Positions 8,041 through 19,625 of a DNA stretch of 64,000 nt are shown piece after piece. The stretch is from assembly GCF_015767675.1 (NCBI RefSeq), contig NZ_CP065217.1, positions 2,108,001-2,172,000 of the forward strand, read 5' to 3'. The notes under the pieces are model-generated. The model saw only the letters and a list, made by a program, of their open reading frames with translations, ran no database searches and was not told the DNA's origin. How positions within the stretch are numbered: the stretch's first letter is position 1; each line of letters begins with the position of its first letter. A program made the position numbers and the translations under genes. The DNA comes from Vibrio navarrensis (lineage in GTDB: Bacteria > Pseudomonadota > Gammaproteobacteria > Enterobacterales > Vibrionaceae).

Positions 8041-8093
8041 GATGAATAACTCCGCATTGTAGTAGTTTAATAAACAACGTAATTAGGGCGAAT

Positions 8094-8120
8094 AAAAAAC
8101 CGCCGCGTTAAACGGCGGGT
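8094..8120 (-). terminator. hairpin with T-run between infC and rpmI
   Basis: On the minus strand the stem CCGCCG/CGGCGG is followed by TTTTTT. It lies after infC and before rpmI-rplT inside one otherwise continuous gene set. It may act as a partial terminator that sets the infC to rpmI ratio, or as part of the L20-controlled leader. Confidence 0.65.
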
Positions 8121-8145
8121 ATTTATTACTTGCAAAAGCCGTTAA

Positions 8146-8697
8146 TTACTTCTTTTTAGGGGCCAACACCATGATCATCTGGCGACCTTCAATCTTCGTC
8201 GGGAAAGATTCCACAACAGCGATATCTACTGTGTCTTCTTTCAGACGATTCAGAACGTCAACACCGATCTCTTGGTGAGCCATCTCGCGGCCACGAAAGC
8301 GAATAGTTACTTTCACTTTGTTGCCTTCCTCAAGGAAACGCACCAGGTTGCGTAGTTTTACCTGGTAGTCTCCGATATCAGTTCCAGGACGGAATTTAAG
8401 TTCCTTGATCTGAATCTGTTTTTGCTTCTTCTTTTGCTCTTTAGTAGCTTTGCTCTTCTCAAAGAGGAACTTGCCATAGTCCATCACTCGACAGACTGGT
8501 GGCTCGGCGTTAGGGCTGATCTCTACGAGATCCATACCAGCTTCATCGGCTGCTGCTAATGCTTCTTGGATCGATACGATACCGACAGATTCACCGTCAG
8601 CGCCTGTTAAACGAACTTCACGAACGCCACGAATTTCACCGTTTAAACGGTGCTGGTTTTGTTTGACCGGAACTTGGCCACGTCTTCCGCCTTTAAT
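8146..8697 (-). CDS. infC: translation initiation factor IF-3 (ATT start)
   Basis: A 183-residue IF-3. The reading frame continues upstream of the first in-frame ATG (8533-8535) through family-typical sequence to KGGRRG, which begins at an ATT codon (8695-8697) behind a GGAGGAATA ribosome site. An AUU start is the known basis of IF-3 autoregulation: IF-3 itself rejects it. The N-domain, linker ('[14 protein letters not shown]') and C-domain ('[15 protein letters not shown]') are all present. The ribosome site overlaps the last codons of thrS, so the two genes are tightly linked. Confidence 0.96.
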   Translation of the reverse strand: MKGGRRGQVPVKQNQHRLNGEIRGVREVRLTGADGESVGIVSIQEALAAADEAGMDLVEISPNAEPPVCRVMDYGKFLFEKSKATKEQKKKQKQIQIKELKFRPGTDIGDYQVKLRNLVRFLEEGNKVKVTIRFRGREMAHQEIGVDVLNRLKEDTVDIAVVESFPTKIEGRQMIMVLAPKKK

Positions 8698-8700
8698 AGT

Positions 8701-10629
8701 TTATTCCTCCAGATTGAGCTTACGGCTACTGATTTGGTCTTGGATGTAAGAAATGAAGTCATCCACCTTAAATTTACCTAAATCATTACCTTTACGAGTA
8801 CGCACTGCGATTTCGCCAGCTTCCATTTCTTGGTCGCCGCAAACCAGCATAAATGGCACGCGCTTCAAAGTGTGTTCGCGGATTTTAAAGCCAATCTTTT
8901 CATTTCTCAAGTCCGCTTTTGCTCTAATTCCACATTTTTGTAGTTTTTGAGCAACTTCCTGAACATAATCAGCCTGTTTGTCAGTGATGTTCATAATCAC
9001 TGCTTGCTCTGGCGCCAGCCAAGTTGGGAAGAAACCCGCGTATTCTTCGATCAAAATACCGATGAAACGCTCAAGTGAACCCAAAATCGCACGGTGAATC
9101 ATAACCGGGATAAGGCGTTCGTTGTTTTCACCAACGTAAGTTGCACCAAGACGAGACGGCAGGTTGAAGTCGAGCTGCACGGTACCACATTGCCAAGCAC
9201 GATCTAGGCAGTCATACAGCGTGAATTCGATTTTCGGGCCGTAAAACGCCCCTTCACCTTCTTGGATTTCGTATGGAATCTCCATCGACTCCAAAGCCAG
9301 TTTCAATGCTTCTTCTGACTGATCCCAAATTTCATCGCTACCAACACGTTGTTCTGGGCGAGTAGAGAGTTTCACGACGATGTTATCGAAACCAAAAGTT
9401 TGGTAAGTGTCATACACCATCTTGATACAGTTGGTCACTTCTTCTTGAATTTGACTTTCTGTACAGAAAATGTGCGCATCGTCTTGAGTAAAGCCACGAA
9501 CACGCATAATGCCATGCAGTGCACCAGAAGGCTCGTTACGATGACAAGAGCCAAACTCCGCCATACGCAGTGGTAGATCGCGGTACGACTTCAAACCTTG
9601 GTTGAAGATCTGCACGTGACCCGGACAGTTCATCGGCTTAATCGCATACTCACGGTTTTCAGAAGAAGTCGTGAACATCGCGTCAGCGTATTTGTCCCAG
9701 TGACCAGAACGCTCCCACAATACACGGTCCATCATCAATGGGCCTTTCACTTCTTGATAGCCATATTCGTTTAGCTTGGCGCGAATGAACACTTCCAAGT
9801 CGCGGAAAATTGACCAGCCGTTGTGATGCCAGAACACCATGCCCGGTGCTTCTTGCTGCATGTGGAACAGATCAAGTTGCTTACCGATCTTACGGTGGTC
9901 ACGTTTTGCCGCTTCTTCAAGGCGAGTCAGGTGGTCTTTCAGCGCTTTCTTGTCGTGGAAAGCCGTACCGTAGATACGTTGCAGCATCTTGTTGTCGCTG
10001 TTACCACGCCAGTACGCACCAGCCACATTCAACAAAGTGAAGTGTTGGCAAAAGCCCATATTAGGGACGTGCGGACCACGACACATGTCGATGTATTCTT
10101 CATGATGGTACAAACCGGGACGATCGTCACGAGAGACATTCTCGTCCAAAATTTCCATCTTGTAGGTTTCGCCGCGCGCTTCAAACGTATCACGCGCTTC
10201 CTGCCAACTGACTTTCTTCTTGATAACCTGATATTTGGTTTTCGCCAGATCTTTCATGCGAGCTTCGATCTTTTCTAGATCGTCTTGTGTTAACGACTCT
10301 TCAAGATCAATATCGTAGTAGAAGCCACTGTCGATGGTCGGACCGATCGCCATTTTCGCATTTGGATAAAGCTGCTTAAGCGCGTGCCCCAAAAGGTGCG
10401 CACAAGAGTGGCGCACAATCTCAAGACCATCCACTTCATCTTTTGTGGTGATGATTTCAAGACTGGCATCGCTTTCGATCAGATCGCACGCATCCACACG
10501 TTGACCGTTGACACGACCTGCAATGGTCGCTTTCGCAAGACCAGGACCGATCGATTGCGCAACTTCCATGGTAGAAACTGGGTTATCAAAATGACGCTGA
10601 CTGCCGTCAGGAAGAGTAATAATTGGCAT
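8701..10629 (-). CDS. thrS: threonyl-tRNA synthetase
   Basis: A 642-residue enzyme that charges tRNA-Thr. Residues 1-62 form the TGS domain. '[12 protein letters not shown]' at 74 holds the HxxxH of the editing domain, which removes serine. The class II catalytic core has '[10 protein letters not shown]', '[14 protein letters not shown]' and '[12 protein letters not shown]', and the anticodon-binding domain follows. I chose the ATG at 10627-10629 ([10 protein letters not shown]); a longer open frame upstream adds 56 unconserved residues. The upstream region could carry the autogenous operator known from E. coli, but I did not identify it. Confidence 0.97.
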   Translation of the reverse strand: MPIITLPDGSQRHFDNPVSTMEVAQSIGPGLAKATIAGRVNGQRVDACDLIESDASLEIITTKDEVDGLEIVRHSCAHLLGHALKQLYPNAKMAIGPTIDSGFYYDIDLEESLTQDDLEKIEARMKDLAKTKYQVIKKKVSWQEARDTFEARGETYKMEILDENVSRDDRPGLYHHEEYIDMCRGPHVPNMGFCQHFTLLNVAGAYWRGNSDNKMLQRIYGTAFHDKKALKDHLTRLEEAAKRDHRKIGKQLDLFHMQQEAPGMVFWHHNGWSIFRDLEVFIRAKLNEYGYQEVKGPLMMDRVLWERSGHWDKYADAMFTTSSENREYAIKPMNCPGHVQIFNQGLKSYRDLPLRMAEFGSCHRNEPSGALHGIMRVRGFTQDDAHIFCTESQIQEEVTNCIKMVYDTYQTFGFDNIVVKLSTRPEQRVGSDEIWDQSEEALKLALESMEIPYEIQEGEGAFYGPKIEFTLYDCLDRAWQCGTVQLDFNLPSRLGATYVGENNERLIPVMIHRAILGSLERFIGILIEEYAGFFPTWLAPEQAVIMNITDKQADYVQEVAQKLQKCGIRAKADLRNEKIGFKIREHTLKRVPFMLVCGDQEMEAGEIAVRTRKGNDLGKFKVDDFISYIQDQISSRKLNLEE

Positions 10630-10835
10630 GTTTTTTCCTTTACAGTGGTGTTGCACACCAAGCAACACATGTTTTAAGAAATACGCTTTAGATTCATATT
10701 GGTATGAAAAACGCATTGCGAGTGTAATTGATTTGGTACGAATTTTGGTGCAATTACGGATGCACCAGCCTAGGTACTGAACCCGCATTCTAACCAATGA
10801 AACTGAAATCGCAATGAGTTTCTTGTTTGTGAAGC

Positions 10836-11579
10836 CTACAGATTCAACGTCGGCGCAAGCGCTTGAGCAATTTGCGCGGCGGACGCATCTAACGGCAGGG
10901 TAAAGGAACGATATTGATCGCCAGAAAAGCTCAATGAGCGATCAATTTCCGCCAAGCAATGGACTCGCTGCCCGTCCAAAATAAACGACAGTTCGATCTC
11001 TTTACTGCCGATAAAGCCGTTACTGCGAAACTCAAGCTCTTGATAGCAGCCGGAGCGAGAAGAAAAACTCTGTCCACGCAACTGCCCCTTTTCGACGTCC
11101 GCTTTCACCATAGTGAACCCCGCCTGAACAATAGCGTCGATGACCTTGCTCACTACGGGCAGTGGTTTTACTTCGATAAAATCTCGGTCACGGGGATCGA
11201 TGGCAAAGCCAATATCCAATGTCGTTTCCAACCAAACATGGCACTGGTTTTTCAGTGCATTGACCGCGGTGATCGGGGTTTCGTCATGCAATTTCATCTC
11301 AAACGGCACTTGTTTTTCTTCATTCGCTTGAATTACGAATGGCTCAACGGCAGCCAATTTGTCCAGTGTGAACGTTTGGTAGCTGACACTCTCTTCGCTC
11401 TCTACTTTGACTTCGGTATTGAGCTTGATGATGATGGCGTCGATCTGCTGTTCCACATCGCCGCCCTTAATGTGAACGTAGCCTTTGAGTGTTTCACCTT
11501 GATACACACTCATTTGGTCGAGAATCGTATCCACCTTGGCTGAACCAATTCCCAATGACGCCTTAAGTTTTTTAAACAT
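10836..11579 (-). CDS. Spo0M-family (arrestin-like) protein
   Basis: A 247-residue soluble protein of the Spo0M family: '[18 protein letters not shown]' then '[19 protein letters not shown]', the arrestin-like beta sandwich found in Bacillus Spo0M and many gammaproteobacteria. Its role in non-sporulating bacteria is unclear; links to cell-envelope or shape proteins have been suggested for the family. No membrane segment. It is alone on the minus strand, divergent from hutC, with 182 bases between them. Confidence 0.85.
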   Translation of the reverse strand: MFKKLKASLGIGSAKVDTILDQMSVYQGETLKGYVHIKGGDVEQQIDAIIIKLNTEVKVESEESVSYQTFTLDKLAAVEPFVIQANEEKQVPFEMKLHDETPITAVNALKNQCHVWLETTLDIGFAIDPRDRDFIEVKPLPVVSKVIDAIVQAGFTMVKADVEKGQLRGQSFSSRSGCYQELEFRSNGFIGSKEIELSFILDGQRVHCLAEIDRSLSFSGDQYRSFTLPLDASAAQIAQALAPTLNL

Positions 11580-11761
11580 GAGATCCCTTTTTATGCTGAT
11601 TTATTTGTACTTTGCCCCTGTTTACACAACCGCATAACGTGTCGCAAGTAAAATGGCGCAAAAGAATGGTAAGAATGTGTCACAGCACAAAATGGTCATC
11701 TTGAGTTGCTTTTTATGCCTCTTTTTTGCACTATTTGTATAGTCAATTAAAAGGAACCTTT

Positions 11762-12469
11762 ATGTCATCGCCAATTTATATGCAAATCAAACAGTTTATT
11801 GTGCAGAAAATCGACAGCGGTGTGTGGCATATCGGCTTCAAAATTCCCACTGAGCTGGCACTGACAGAGCAATTTGGCGTCAGCCGCATGACGGTTAACA
11901 AAGCAATCCGCGATTTGGTCAATGAAGGACGACTGCAGCGTCGGCCACGTTTAGGCACTTTTGTCTGCGAGCCGACGGAAAAAGCCGAATCGCCGTTGCT
12001 GGATATTCGCAATATTGCCGAGGAAGTGAGTAATCGTGGCAAAGCGTACCGCAGCAAAGTGCTTCGCCAACAAGCTTTGAAAGCGGACGATACAATTGCG
12101 ACCAAATTGGGCGTAATGCTAGGCACGCAAGTGTTTTACAGTGAGATCATCCACTACGAAGACAAAGAGCCGATCCAACTTGAGCTGCGCTGGGTCAATA
12201 GCAGCTATGCGCCCAATTACTTGCAGCAGGATTTCACACAGATAACGCCGAACCAGTATTTATCGGAAAGCTGCCCGCTGAGCGCGATGGAACACACGGT
12301 AGAGGCGATCATTCCCGATGCGCGCGTACGTCAAGAACTCAATATGAAAGTGAGCGAACCTTGTTTGCTGCTCAACCGACGCACATGGAGCGACGACCGA
12401 CTCGTCAGTACTGCCCTGCTCTATCACCCTGGTAACCGCTACAAGCTAAGTTCCAAGATTCTGCTTTGA
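11762..12469 (+). CDS. hutC: histidine utilisation repressor HutC (GntR family)
   Basis: A 235-residue GntR/HutC-type repressor. The winged helix occupies residues 1-70 ('QFGVSRMTVNKAIRDLVNEG') and the UTRA ligand domain, which binds urocanate in this family, the rest. I chose the ATG at 11762 behind AAGGAA over an upstream ATG at 11726. It precedes the hut enzyme genes in the same direction but is separated from hutI by 119 bases with its own operator-like site, so it probably has its own promoter. Confidence 0.93.
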   Translation: MSSPIYMQIKQFIVQKIDSGVWHIGFKIPTELALTEQFGVSRMTVNKAIRDLVNEGRLQRRPRLGTFVCEPTEKAESPLLDIRNIAEEVSNRGKAYRSKVLRQQALKADDTIATKLGVMLGTQVFYSEIIHYEDKEPIQLELRWVNSSYAPNYLQQDFTQITPNQYLSESCPLSAMEHTVEAIIPDARVRQELNMKVSEPCLLLNRRTWSDDRLVSTALLYHPGNRYKLSSKILL

Positions 12470-12547
12470 TCGCCACCTTGCCACTTCGACTTGATCACAT
12501 TTTTGCAACATCCAACTTGTCATAAATACTTTTTTAACCTATTTATT

Positions 12548-12557
12548 TGTATATACA
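12548..12557 (+). promoter_or_regulatory. candidate HutC operator upstream of hutI
   Basis: The perfect palindrome TGTATATACA lies 31 bases before the hutI ATG, with a related half site (TGCATACAA) just after it. GntR/HutC operators have this TGTA-N-TACA form. A weaker half site, TTTGTATAG, lies upstream of hutC, which would fit autorepression. Confidence 0.6.
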
Positions 12558-12588
12558 TTTAATGCATACAATTAATCAGGATGACATC

Positions 12589-13806
12589 ATGGATCTGCTG
12601 CTCACCAATGCTCGCCTCGTCACCATGCTTGACGGAGATACGGGTTACCATCCGACTGACCCGCTCACCATTGGTATTCAAGATGGGTTGATCGCGTATG
12701 TGGGTGCGGACACCACTGAGCTCCATGCAAGCCAACGTATCAATCTGGAAAGCCGTCTTGTCACTCCCGGCCTGATTGACTGCCACACCCATCTTGTATA
12801 CGCCGGAAATCGCGCGAATGAATTTGAGATGCGCCTAAACGGGGTGCCATATCAGCAGATCGCCCAGCAAGGCGGCGGAATCCTTTCTACGGTACAAGCC
12901 ACACGTTTGGCGAGCATCGACACCTTGATTGAGCAAAGTCTACCAAGATTGGATGGGCTGCTTGCCAGCGGTGTCACATCCGTAGAAGTAAAATCGGGCT
13001 ATGGGCTGACCTTGGCTGAAGAGATCAAAATGCTGCGAGCCGCGAAGGAGTTACAACGTCACCGAAAAATTAAGGTCACGACGACTCTCTTGGCCGCGCA
13101 CGCCCTTCCTCCCGAATACGCTGGCAGAGCGGATGAGTATATCGAGTTCATTTGCCAAGAGATCATTCCAACGGTTGCACAAGAGCAACTGGCTTCGAGT
13201 GTGGATGTGTTTTGTGAGTCGATCGGCTTTAACCTCGCGCAAACGGAGAAGGTGTTTCGCTGCGCCCTTGAGCATGGTCTGCACATCAAAGGCCACACCG
13301 AACAGTTATCTAACCTTGGTGGTAGTGCATTAACTGCCAAGTACCAAGGGCTGTCCGCCGATCATATTGAATACCTAGATGAAGCAGGCGTTGTCGCGTT
13401 AGCCGCTTCATCCACAGTCGCCACACTGCTGCCCGGCGCTTTCTATTTCTTACGTGAACAGCAACAGCCGCCGATTGATCTCTTGCGCCAGCATCAAGTA
13501 CCCATGGCAATTGCCACCGACGTCAACCCAGGCACTTCCCCTTTTGCCGATTTGACCTTGATGATGAACATGGCGTGCACGCTGTTCAGACTCACGCCAC
13601 AAGAGGCGCTGCGCGGCGTCACTCAACATGCGGCGCAAGCGCTAGGCTATCAAGGAAAACGTGGGCAAATCGGTCTTGGTTTGGAAGCCGATCTGGCGAT
13701 TTGGGATATCGAGCACCCCGCTGATCTAAGTTATCAAGTCGGTGCAAAACGCCTGCATGCCCGCGTGGTTGATGGCGATTACCAACAGCACAAAGGAGTG
13801 TTGTGA
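12589..13806 (+). CDS. hutI: imidazolonepropionase
   Basis: A 405-residue metal-dependent amidohydrolase that opens the imidazolone ring to N-formimino-glutamate, the third step of histidine breakdown. Metal ligands are in '[10 protein letters not shown]', '[10 protein letters not shown]' and '[10 protein letters not shown]', and '[14 protein letters not shown]' is family-typical. I chose the ATG at 12589 ([10 protein letters not shown]) with an AGGATG site over the upstream ATG at 12547, which falls inside the operator. Its stop overlaps the hutG start. Confidence 0.96.
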   Translation: MDLLLTNARLVTMLDGDTGYHPTDPLTIGIQDGLIAYVGADTTELHASQRINLESRLVTPGLIDCHTHLVYAGNRANEFEMRLNGVPYQQIAQQGGGILSTVQATRLASIDTLIEQSLPRLDGLLASGVTSVEVKSGYGLTLAEEIKMLRAAKELQRHRKIKVTTTLLAAHALPPEYAGRADEYIEFICQEIIPTVAQEQLASSVDVFCESIGFNLAQTEKVFRCALEHGLHIKGHTEQLSNLGGSALTAKYQGLSADHIEYLDEAGVVALAASSTVATLLPGAFYFLREQQQPPIDLLRQHQVPMAIATDVNPGTSPFADLTLMMNMACTLFRLTPQEALRGVTQHAAQALGYQGKRGQIGLGLEADLAIWDIEHPADLSYQVGAKRLHARVVDGDYQQHKGVL

Positions 13807-14807
13807 TGAAAAGTCCGCTTAATCTCACCAACGAGTTTCCTTGGCAAGGCCGACACGATGCCGAGGATGGTGCGCTGGGTAAACGCGTCCATCATGTCAT
13901 TCGTCATGTCGATTATGCTGCCATCGACCCGCTTTCACGTGCCGTTGCCCTGCTGGGTTTCGCCTGCGATGCGGGTGTGGCGCGTAACAAGGGTCGTATC
14001 GGGGCGAAAAAATCCCCCGATTTGATCCGCCGTGCGTTAGCCAATCTGGCTTGGCACAGCGATGCGCCGCTCTACGACCTCGGCACTGTGGTGTGTGAGG
14101 ATGACCAACTCGAAAGCAGTCAGCAGCAATGTGCAGAGGTTATCAGTCAAGCGCTCGCCCACTGCCCGGTCATTATCCTAGGCGGCGGACATGAAGTCGC
14201 GTGGGCTTCATTCCAAGGCTTAGCGGGTTATCTGCAAAATCATCAGCCGCAGAGTAAGCCCAAAATTGGCATCATCAACTTCGACGCACATTTCGACCTG
14301 CGCGCGTTTCACAGCCAACAGGCTGAAGTTAAGCCAAGCTCAGGCACACCATTTAATCAGATCCAGCACTTTTGCCAGCAGTCGGGATGGGATTTCCATT
14401 ACGCGTGCCTTGGGGTAAGCCGTGCGAGCAATACCAAAGCGCTCTTTGAACGCGCGGATCAACTCAATGTTTGGTATGTGGAAGATAAAGATCTCGGGGT
14501 ACTCAATCTCGACTATCACCTGACAGAACTGCAGCACTTCATCGATGGTTGTGATTACCTCTACTTAACCATCGACCTCGATGTTTTCCCGGCAGCAACC
14601 GCACCGGGCGTCAGTGCGCCAGCCGCCAGAGGCGTGAGCTATGACTACTTGGCTCCGTTTCTTGAACGCATTCTCAGCCATTATCCCAAGCTGATGCTGG
14701 CAGACATCGCGGAATACAACCCAACCTATGATATAGACAGCCAAACCGCCCGTTTGGCCGCCAGATTGTGCTGGGACATCGCCAACGCAATGAATAACAA
14801 GTTTTAG
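13806..14807 (+). CDS. hutG: formimidoylglutamase
   Basis: A 333-residue ureohydrolase-fold enzyme that splits N-formimino-glutamate to glutamate and formamide. The binuclear manganese site is visible as 'GGGHEVAW', 'NFDAHFDLR' and 'TIDLDVFPA'. The ATG at 13806 has a better distance to the AAAGGAG site than the GTG at 13803. The start overlaps the hutI stop, so translation is coupled. This is the one-step HutG branch, not the HutF/deformylase branch. Confidence 0.95.
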   Translation: MKSPLNLTNEFPWQGRHDAEDGALGKRVHHVIRHVDYAAIDPLSRAVALLGFACDAGVARNKGRIGAKKSPDLIRRALANLAWHSDAPLYDLGTVVCEDDQLESSQQQCAEVISQALAHCPVIILGGGHEVAWASFQGLAGYLQNHQPQSKPKIGIINFDAHFDLRAFHSQQAEVKPSSGTPFNQIQHFCQQSGWDFHYACLGVSRASNTKALFERADQLNVWYVEDKDLGVLNLDYHLTELQHFIDGCDYLYLTIDLDVFPAATAPGVSAPAARGVSYDYLAPFLERILSHYPKLMLADIAEYNPTYDIDSQTARLAARLCWDIANAMNNKF

Positions 14808-14907
14808 ACCGAACTCGGCCTGAACAGCGCCAGCGTTCAGGCGACTTAAAACAACTATCAGGTCGGCCAATGAGCCTGCCAATTCGTGAAATTAAAGGAG
14901 TCTTCAC

Positions 14908-16599
<1,692 letters not shown>

Positions 16600-16610
16600 G
16601 GAAAATCGAC

Positions 16611-18146
16611 ATGTTTAATTTTACGCTTAACCCAGGCCACTTGAGCCTCAATGAACTGCGCAAAGTAAGCCGCTCCCCTCTCAAATTGTCCTTGGATACA
16701 TCGGCGATTCCAGCGATTGAGGAAAGCACTCGAGTGGTGGATCGTGTTATTGCGGAAAATCGCACCGTTTACGGCATCAACACTGGTTTTGGTTTACTGG
16801 CCAATACGCGTATCGCGCCAGAAGATCTTGAGACACTGCAACGCAGCATTGTGCTTTCGCATGCTGCGGGGATCGGTCAGTTGATGGCGGATGAAACCGT
16901 CCGTTTGATGATGGTTTTGAAAATCAACAGCTTGGCTCGCGGCTTCTCCGGCATTCGTTTGAAAGTGATCAACATGCTGATCGATCTGGTGAATGCCAAA
17001 GTCTACCCTTGCGTGCCACAAAAAGGCTCGGTTGGCGCTTCTGGCGATCTCGCGCCACTGGCCCACATGAGCACGGTTTTGCTCGGTGAAGGTCAAGCGC
17101 GTCATAACGGCGAAATCATTTCAGGGCTGGAAGCGTTGAAAATCGCCGGGCTTGAGCCAATTACGCTGGCACCAAAAGAGGGCTTGGCGCTTTTGAACGG
17201 CACACAGGCGTCTACCGCCTTTGCACTGGAAGGTCTGTTTATTGCGGAAGACCTATTTGCCTCGGCCACCGTGTGCGGCGCCATGTCGGTGGAAGCAGCG
17301 CTGGGCAGCCGTCGTCCGTTTGACCCGCGCATTCACCGCGTTCGGGGTCATCGCAGCCAAATGGATTCCGCAACGGCGTATCGTCACTTGCTGGAGAACA
17401 ACAGCGAAATTGGCGATTCCCACAGCAACTGCGAAAAGGTGCAAGACCCGTACTCGCTGCGTTGCCAGCCACAAGTGATGGGTGCGTGTTTGCAACAGAT
17501 CCGCAACTCAGCCGAGATATTGCTGGTTGAAGCGAACTCTGTATCGGATAACCCGCTGGTGTTTGCCGAAGACAATGACATCATCTCTGGTGGGAACTTC
17601 CACGCAGAACCGGTGGCAATGGCCGCGGATAACCTCGCCTTAGCGATTGCTGAGATCGGCAGTCTGTCAGAGCGGCGTATGGCACTGCTGATCGACAGCG
17701 CGTTGTCGAAACTGCCTCCTTTCTTGGTAGATAACGGCGGCGTGAATTCAGGTTTTATGATCGCTCAGGTCACTTCAGCCGCGCTGGCCAGTGAGAACAA
17801 AACCTTGGCCCATCCTGCGTCTGTCGACAGTTTACCGACTTCGGCAAATCAGGAAGATCATGTGTCGATGGCAACCTTTGCGGGGCGCAGACTGCGTGAA
17901 ATGGGCGAAAATACGCGCGGCATTCTTGCGGTTGAGTATCTCTCCGCTGCACAAGGGTTGGATTTCCGTGCGCCGCACAAATCCTCACCACGTATTGAGC
18001 AAGCCAAACAGATGTTGCGTGAAAAAGTCGCTTTCTACGATAAAGACCGCTACTTTGCGCCAGATATCGAAAAAGCCAATGCGTTACTCGCACTGGCGGT
18101 ACACAACCAACTGATGCCTGAAGCGCTATTACCGAGCGTCATCTAA
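16611..18146 (+). CDS. hutH: histidine ammonia-lyase
   Basis: A 511-residue enzyme that removes ammonia from histidine to give urocanate, the entry step of the pathway. Ala143-Ser144-Gly145 in '[12 protein letters not shown]' would cyclise to the MIO prosthetic group. Other family segments are 'YGINTGFG' and '[14 protein letters not shown]'. It is the last gene of hutIGUH and is followed directly by a strong terminator. Confidence 0.98.
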   Translation: MFNFTLNPGHLSLNELRKVSRSPLKLSLDTSAIPAIEESTRVVDRVIAENRTVYGINTGFGLLANTRIAPEDLETLQRSIVLSHAAGIGQLMADETVRLMMVLKINSLARGFSGIRLKVINMLIDLVNAKVYPCVPQKGSVGASGDLAPLAHMSTVLLGEGQARHNGEIISGLEALKIAGLEPITLAPKEGLALLNGTQASTAFALEGLFIAEDLFASATVCGAMSVEAALGSRRPFDPRIHRVRGHRSQMDSATAYRHLLENNSEIGDSHSNCEKVQDPYSLRCQPQVMGACLQQIRNSAEILLVEANSVSDNPLVFAEDNDIISGGNFHAEPVAMAADNLALAIAEIGSLSERRMALLIDSALSKLPPFLVDNGGVNSGFMIAQVTSAALASENKTLAHPASVDSLPTSANQEDHVSMATFAGRRLREMGENTRGILAVEYLSAAQGLDFRAPHKSSPRIEQAKQMLREKVAFYDKDRYFAPDIEKANALLALAVHNQLMPEALLPSVI

Positions 18147-18155
18147 GCGAAAAAA

Positions 18156-18185
18156 GCCGAGAGAGTTGCGATTCTCTCGGCTTTT
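18156..18185 (+). terminator. terminator after hutH
   Basis: A 9-bp stem, GCCGAGAGA/TCTCTCGGC, with an 8-base loop, flanked by A-rich and TTTT sequence. Ends the hut operon. Confidence 0.85.
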
Positions 18186-18310
18186 CACCTGCTTAATTCA
18201 TCTTTTGCATATAAATCCGTGAGCACATCCCAATCTTGACACTGGATGGACCATTGACCTCTCAAAGTTGGCATATAATCCACGGCAGTTTAAGTTATGT
18301 CAGATGAAAT

Positions 18311-19036
18311 ATGTTTCTAGCACCTTATTTTTCAAGCAACCAACAACAATTCCAGTTTACCCGCGAACAGGCAAGCCACTTTGCCAAAAAGGTCGCCGGT
18401 GATTTCAACCCTATCCACGATGAAGACAGCAAGCGCTTTTGCGTACCCGGCGATCTGCTTTTTGCCGTGCTCCTGCGTAAAGAAGGCGTGAGCCAGAAAA
18501 TGCGTTTCGACTTCTCTGGGATGGTCAGCGATGGCGTTGCACTGCACATTGAAAATAAGTGTGAGAAAGAGAGCGCAGTAGTCGATGCCGCAGGCAAAGA
18601 GTATTTGCATATGCAGCGTGAAGGCCAAGTGAATCACAATCCCGAATTTATCGAGCATGTGGTCACCAACTACGTTCAATTCTCTGGAATGAACTTCCCG
18701 CACATCATGGTGCCGTTGATGGAAGAGCAGCAGATGATGATCAACTGCCAACGCCCTTTGGTCATTTACGAGAGCATGGAAGTGGAATTTAGCCGTCTCG
18801 ACCTGACCCACCCTGAAGTGGAGTTTACTGGCGCAACATTTAACGTCGATGGCAAACGTGGCGTAGTCACCATGAACTTTGCGTTTAAAGAAGAAGGTGA
18901 AGTGGTTGGCCATGGCATCAAACGAATGGTCGCCAGCGGCTTAAAGCCGTACGACCAAGAAGCGGTGGACGATTTAGTCAATCGTTTTCATTTGCGTAAA
19001 GAAGAATTCTTGCAACGTTTTGCCGCGGCGGCTTAA
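18311..19036 (+). CDS. DUF3581 family protein
   Basis: A 241-residue soluble protein. 'FTREQASHFAKKVAGDFNPIHD' (the part KKVAGDFNPIHD is the tell-tale) resembles the active-site region of hotdog-fold dehydratases such as MaoC, and I recall the protein as DUF3581. An enzymatic role on acyl-CoA or acyl-ACP is possible but not shown. It stands alone between two terminators. The ribosome site is weak. Confidence 0.7.
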   Translation: MFLAPYFSSNQQQFQFTREQASHFAKKVAGDFNPIHDEDSKRFCVPGDLLFAVLLRKEGVSQKMRFDFSGMVSDGVALHIENKCEKESAVVDAAGKEYLHMQREGQVNHNPEFIEHVVTNYVQFSGMNFPHIMVPLMEEQQMMINCQRPLVIYESMEVEFSRLDLTHPEVEFTGATFNVDGKRGVVTMNFAFKEEGEVVGHGIKRMVASGLKPYDQEAVDDLVNRFHLRKEEFLQRFAAAA

Positions 19037-19055
19037 CCAAGCGAAATGATAAAAA

Positions 19056-19083
19056 GGGGCCATTTGGCCCCTTGCTCTTTTTT
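19056..19083 (+). terminator. terminator after DUF3581 gene
   Basis: Stem GGGGCC/GGCCCC with a 4-base loop, then TTGCTCTTTTTTT. Confidence 0.8.
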
Positions 19084-19120
19084 GGCTGACGATTTACTCC
19101 GTTGTTTTTTACATTGACCA

Positions 19121-19582
19121 TCAAATCCAGCGTCTAACTTTTTGTTTATATTGTAAATAAGCCGAACCAAACCGCTTTTCTAGCGCACGTTCTTCCGGCT
19201 GGATCTGAAAGCGATTCATATACAACACAAACAAAGGAGCAAACGCGAAAGTGATGACATTCTGCAACCAGCAAGCATACGCGGGTAACAGCAGCAACAA
19301 CGCCAAATACATCGGGTTGCGGCTGTAAGCAAAAATGCCACTCGCTACCACGGTTGAGGCCGTCTCCGGTTTGACCGGATTGACTGTCGTTTTTGCCTTA
19401 CGAAACTCTCTCACGCCCGCAATACCGACGACAGCGGAAAGTCCGAACGGCAGCAAGGCGCTCACACGGGGAAACGTTAAGCGAAACAAAGGTTCGGCCA
19501 GCCACAGGTCAACGGCGAACATGCCTGTGCACATCAGCAAGAATACCGCCACTGGGGGAATTTTGAGCTCTAACTTACGCAT
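19121..19582 (-). CDS. membrane methyltransferase, isoprenylcysteine carboxyl methyltransferase-like
   Basis: A 153-residue membrane protein with about four hydrophobic segments. The C-terminal half carries the typical 'GIFAYSRNPMYLALLL' and 'EERALEKRFGSAYLQYKQKV' of the ICMT/PEMT-like family, which bind S-adenosylmethionine at the membrane. The bacterial substrate is unknown. I chose the ATG at 19580-19582 with a GGAGAAGTT site over a longer open frame. A terminator separates it from the upstream dehydrogenase gene. Confidence 0.8.
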   Translation of the reverse strand: MRKLELKIPPVAVFLLMCTGMFAVDLWLAEPLFRLTFPRVSALLPFGLSAVVGIAGVREFRKAKTTVNPVKPETASTVVASGIFAYSRNPMYLALLLLLPAYACWLQNVITFAFAPLFVLYMNRFQIQPEERALEKRFGSAYLQYKQKVRRWI

Positions 19583-19591
19583 AACTTCTCC

Positions 19592-19619
19592 AAAAAATAA
19601 CCCGGCTGAGCGCCGGGTT
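19592..19619 (-). terminator. terminator after the YdiJ-like gene
   Basis: On the minus strand AACCCGGC/GCCGGGTT forms the stem, followed by ATTTTTTG. It lies 7 bases past the stop of the dehydrogenase gene. Confidence 0.8.
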
Positions 19620-19625
19620 GAGGTA

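Noticed and set aside
10630..10797. 56-codon N-terminal extension of thrS
   Set aside because: Not family-like; ATG at 10629 gives the standard TGS domain start.
18250..18310. consensus sigma-70 promoter before the DUF3581 gene
   Set aside because: A good TATAAT is present, but the TTGACC candidate is only 14 bases away, too short for a standard spacer.
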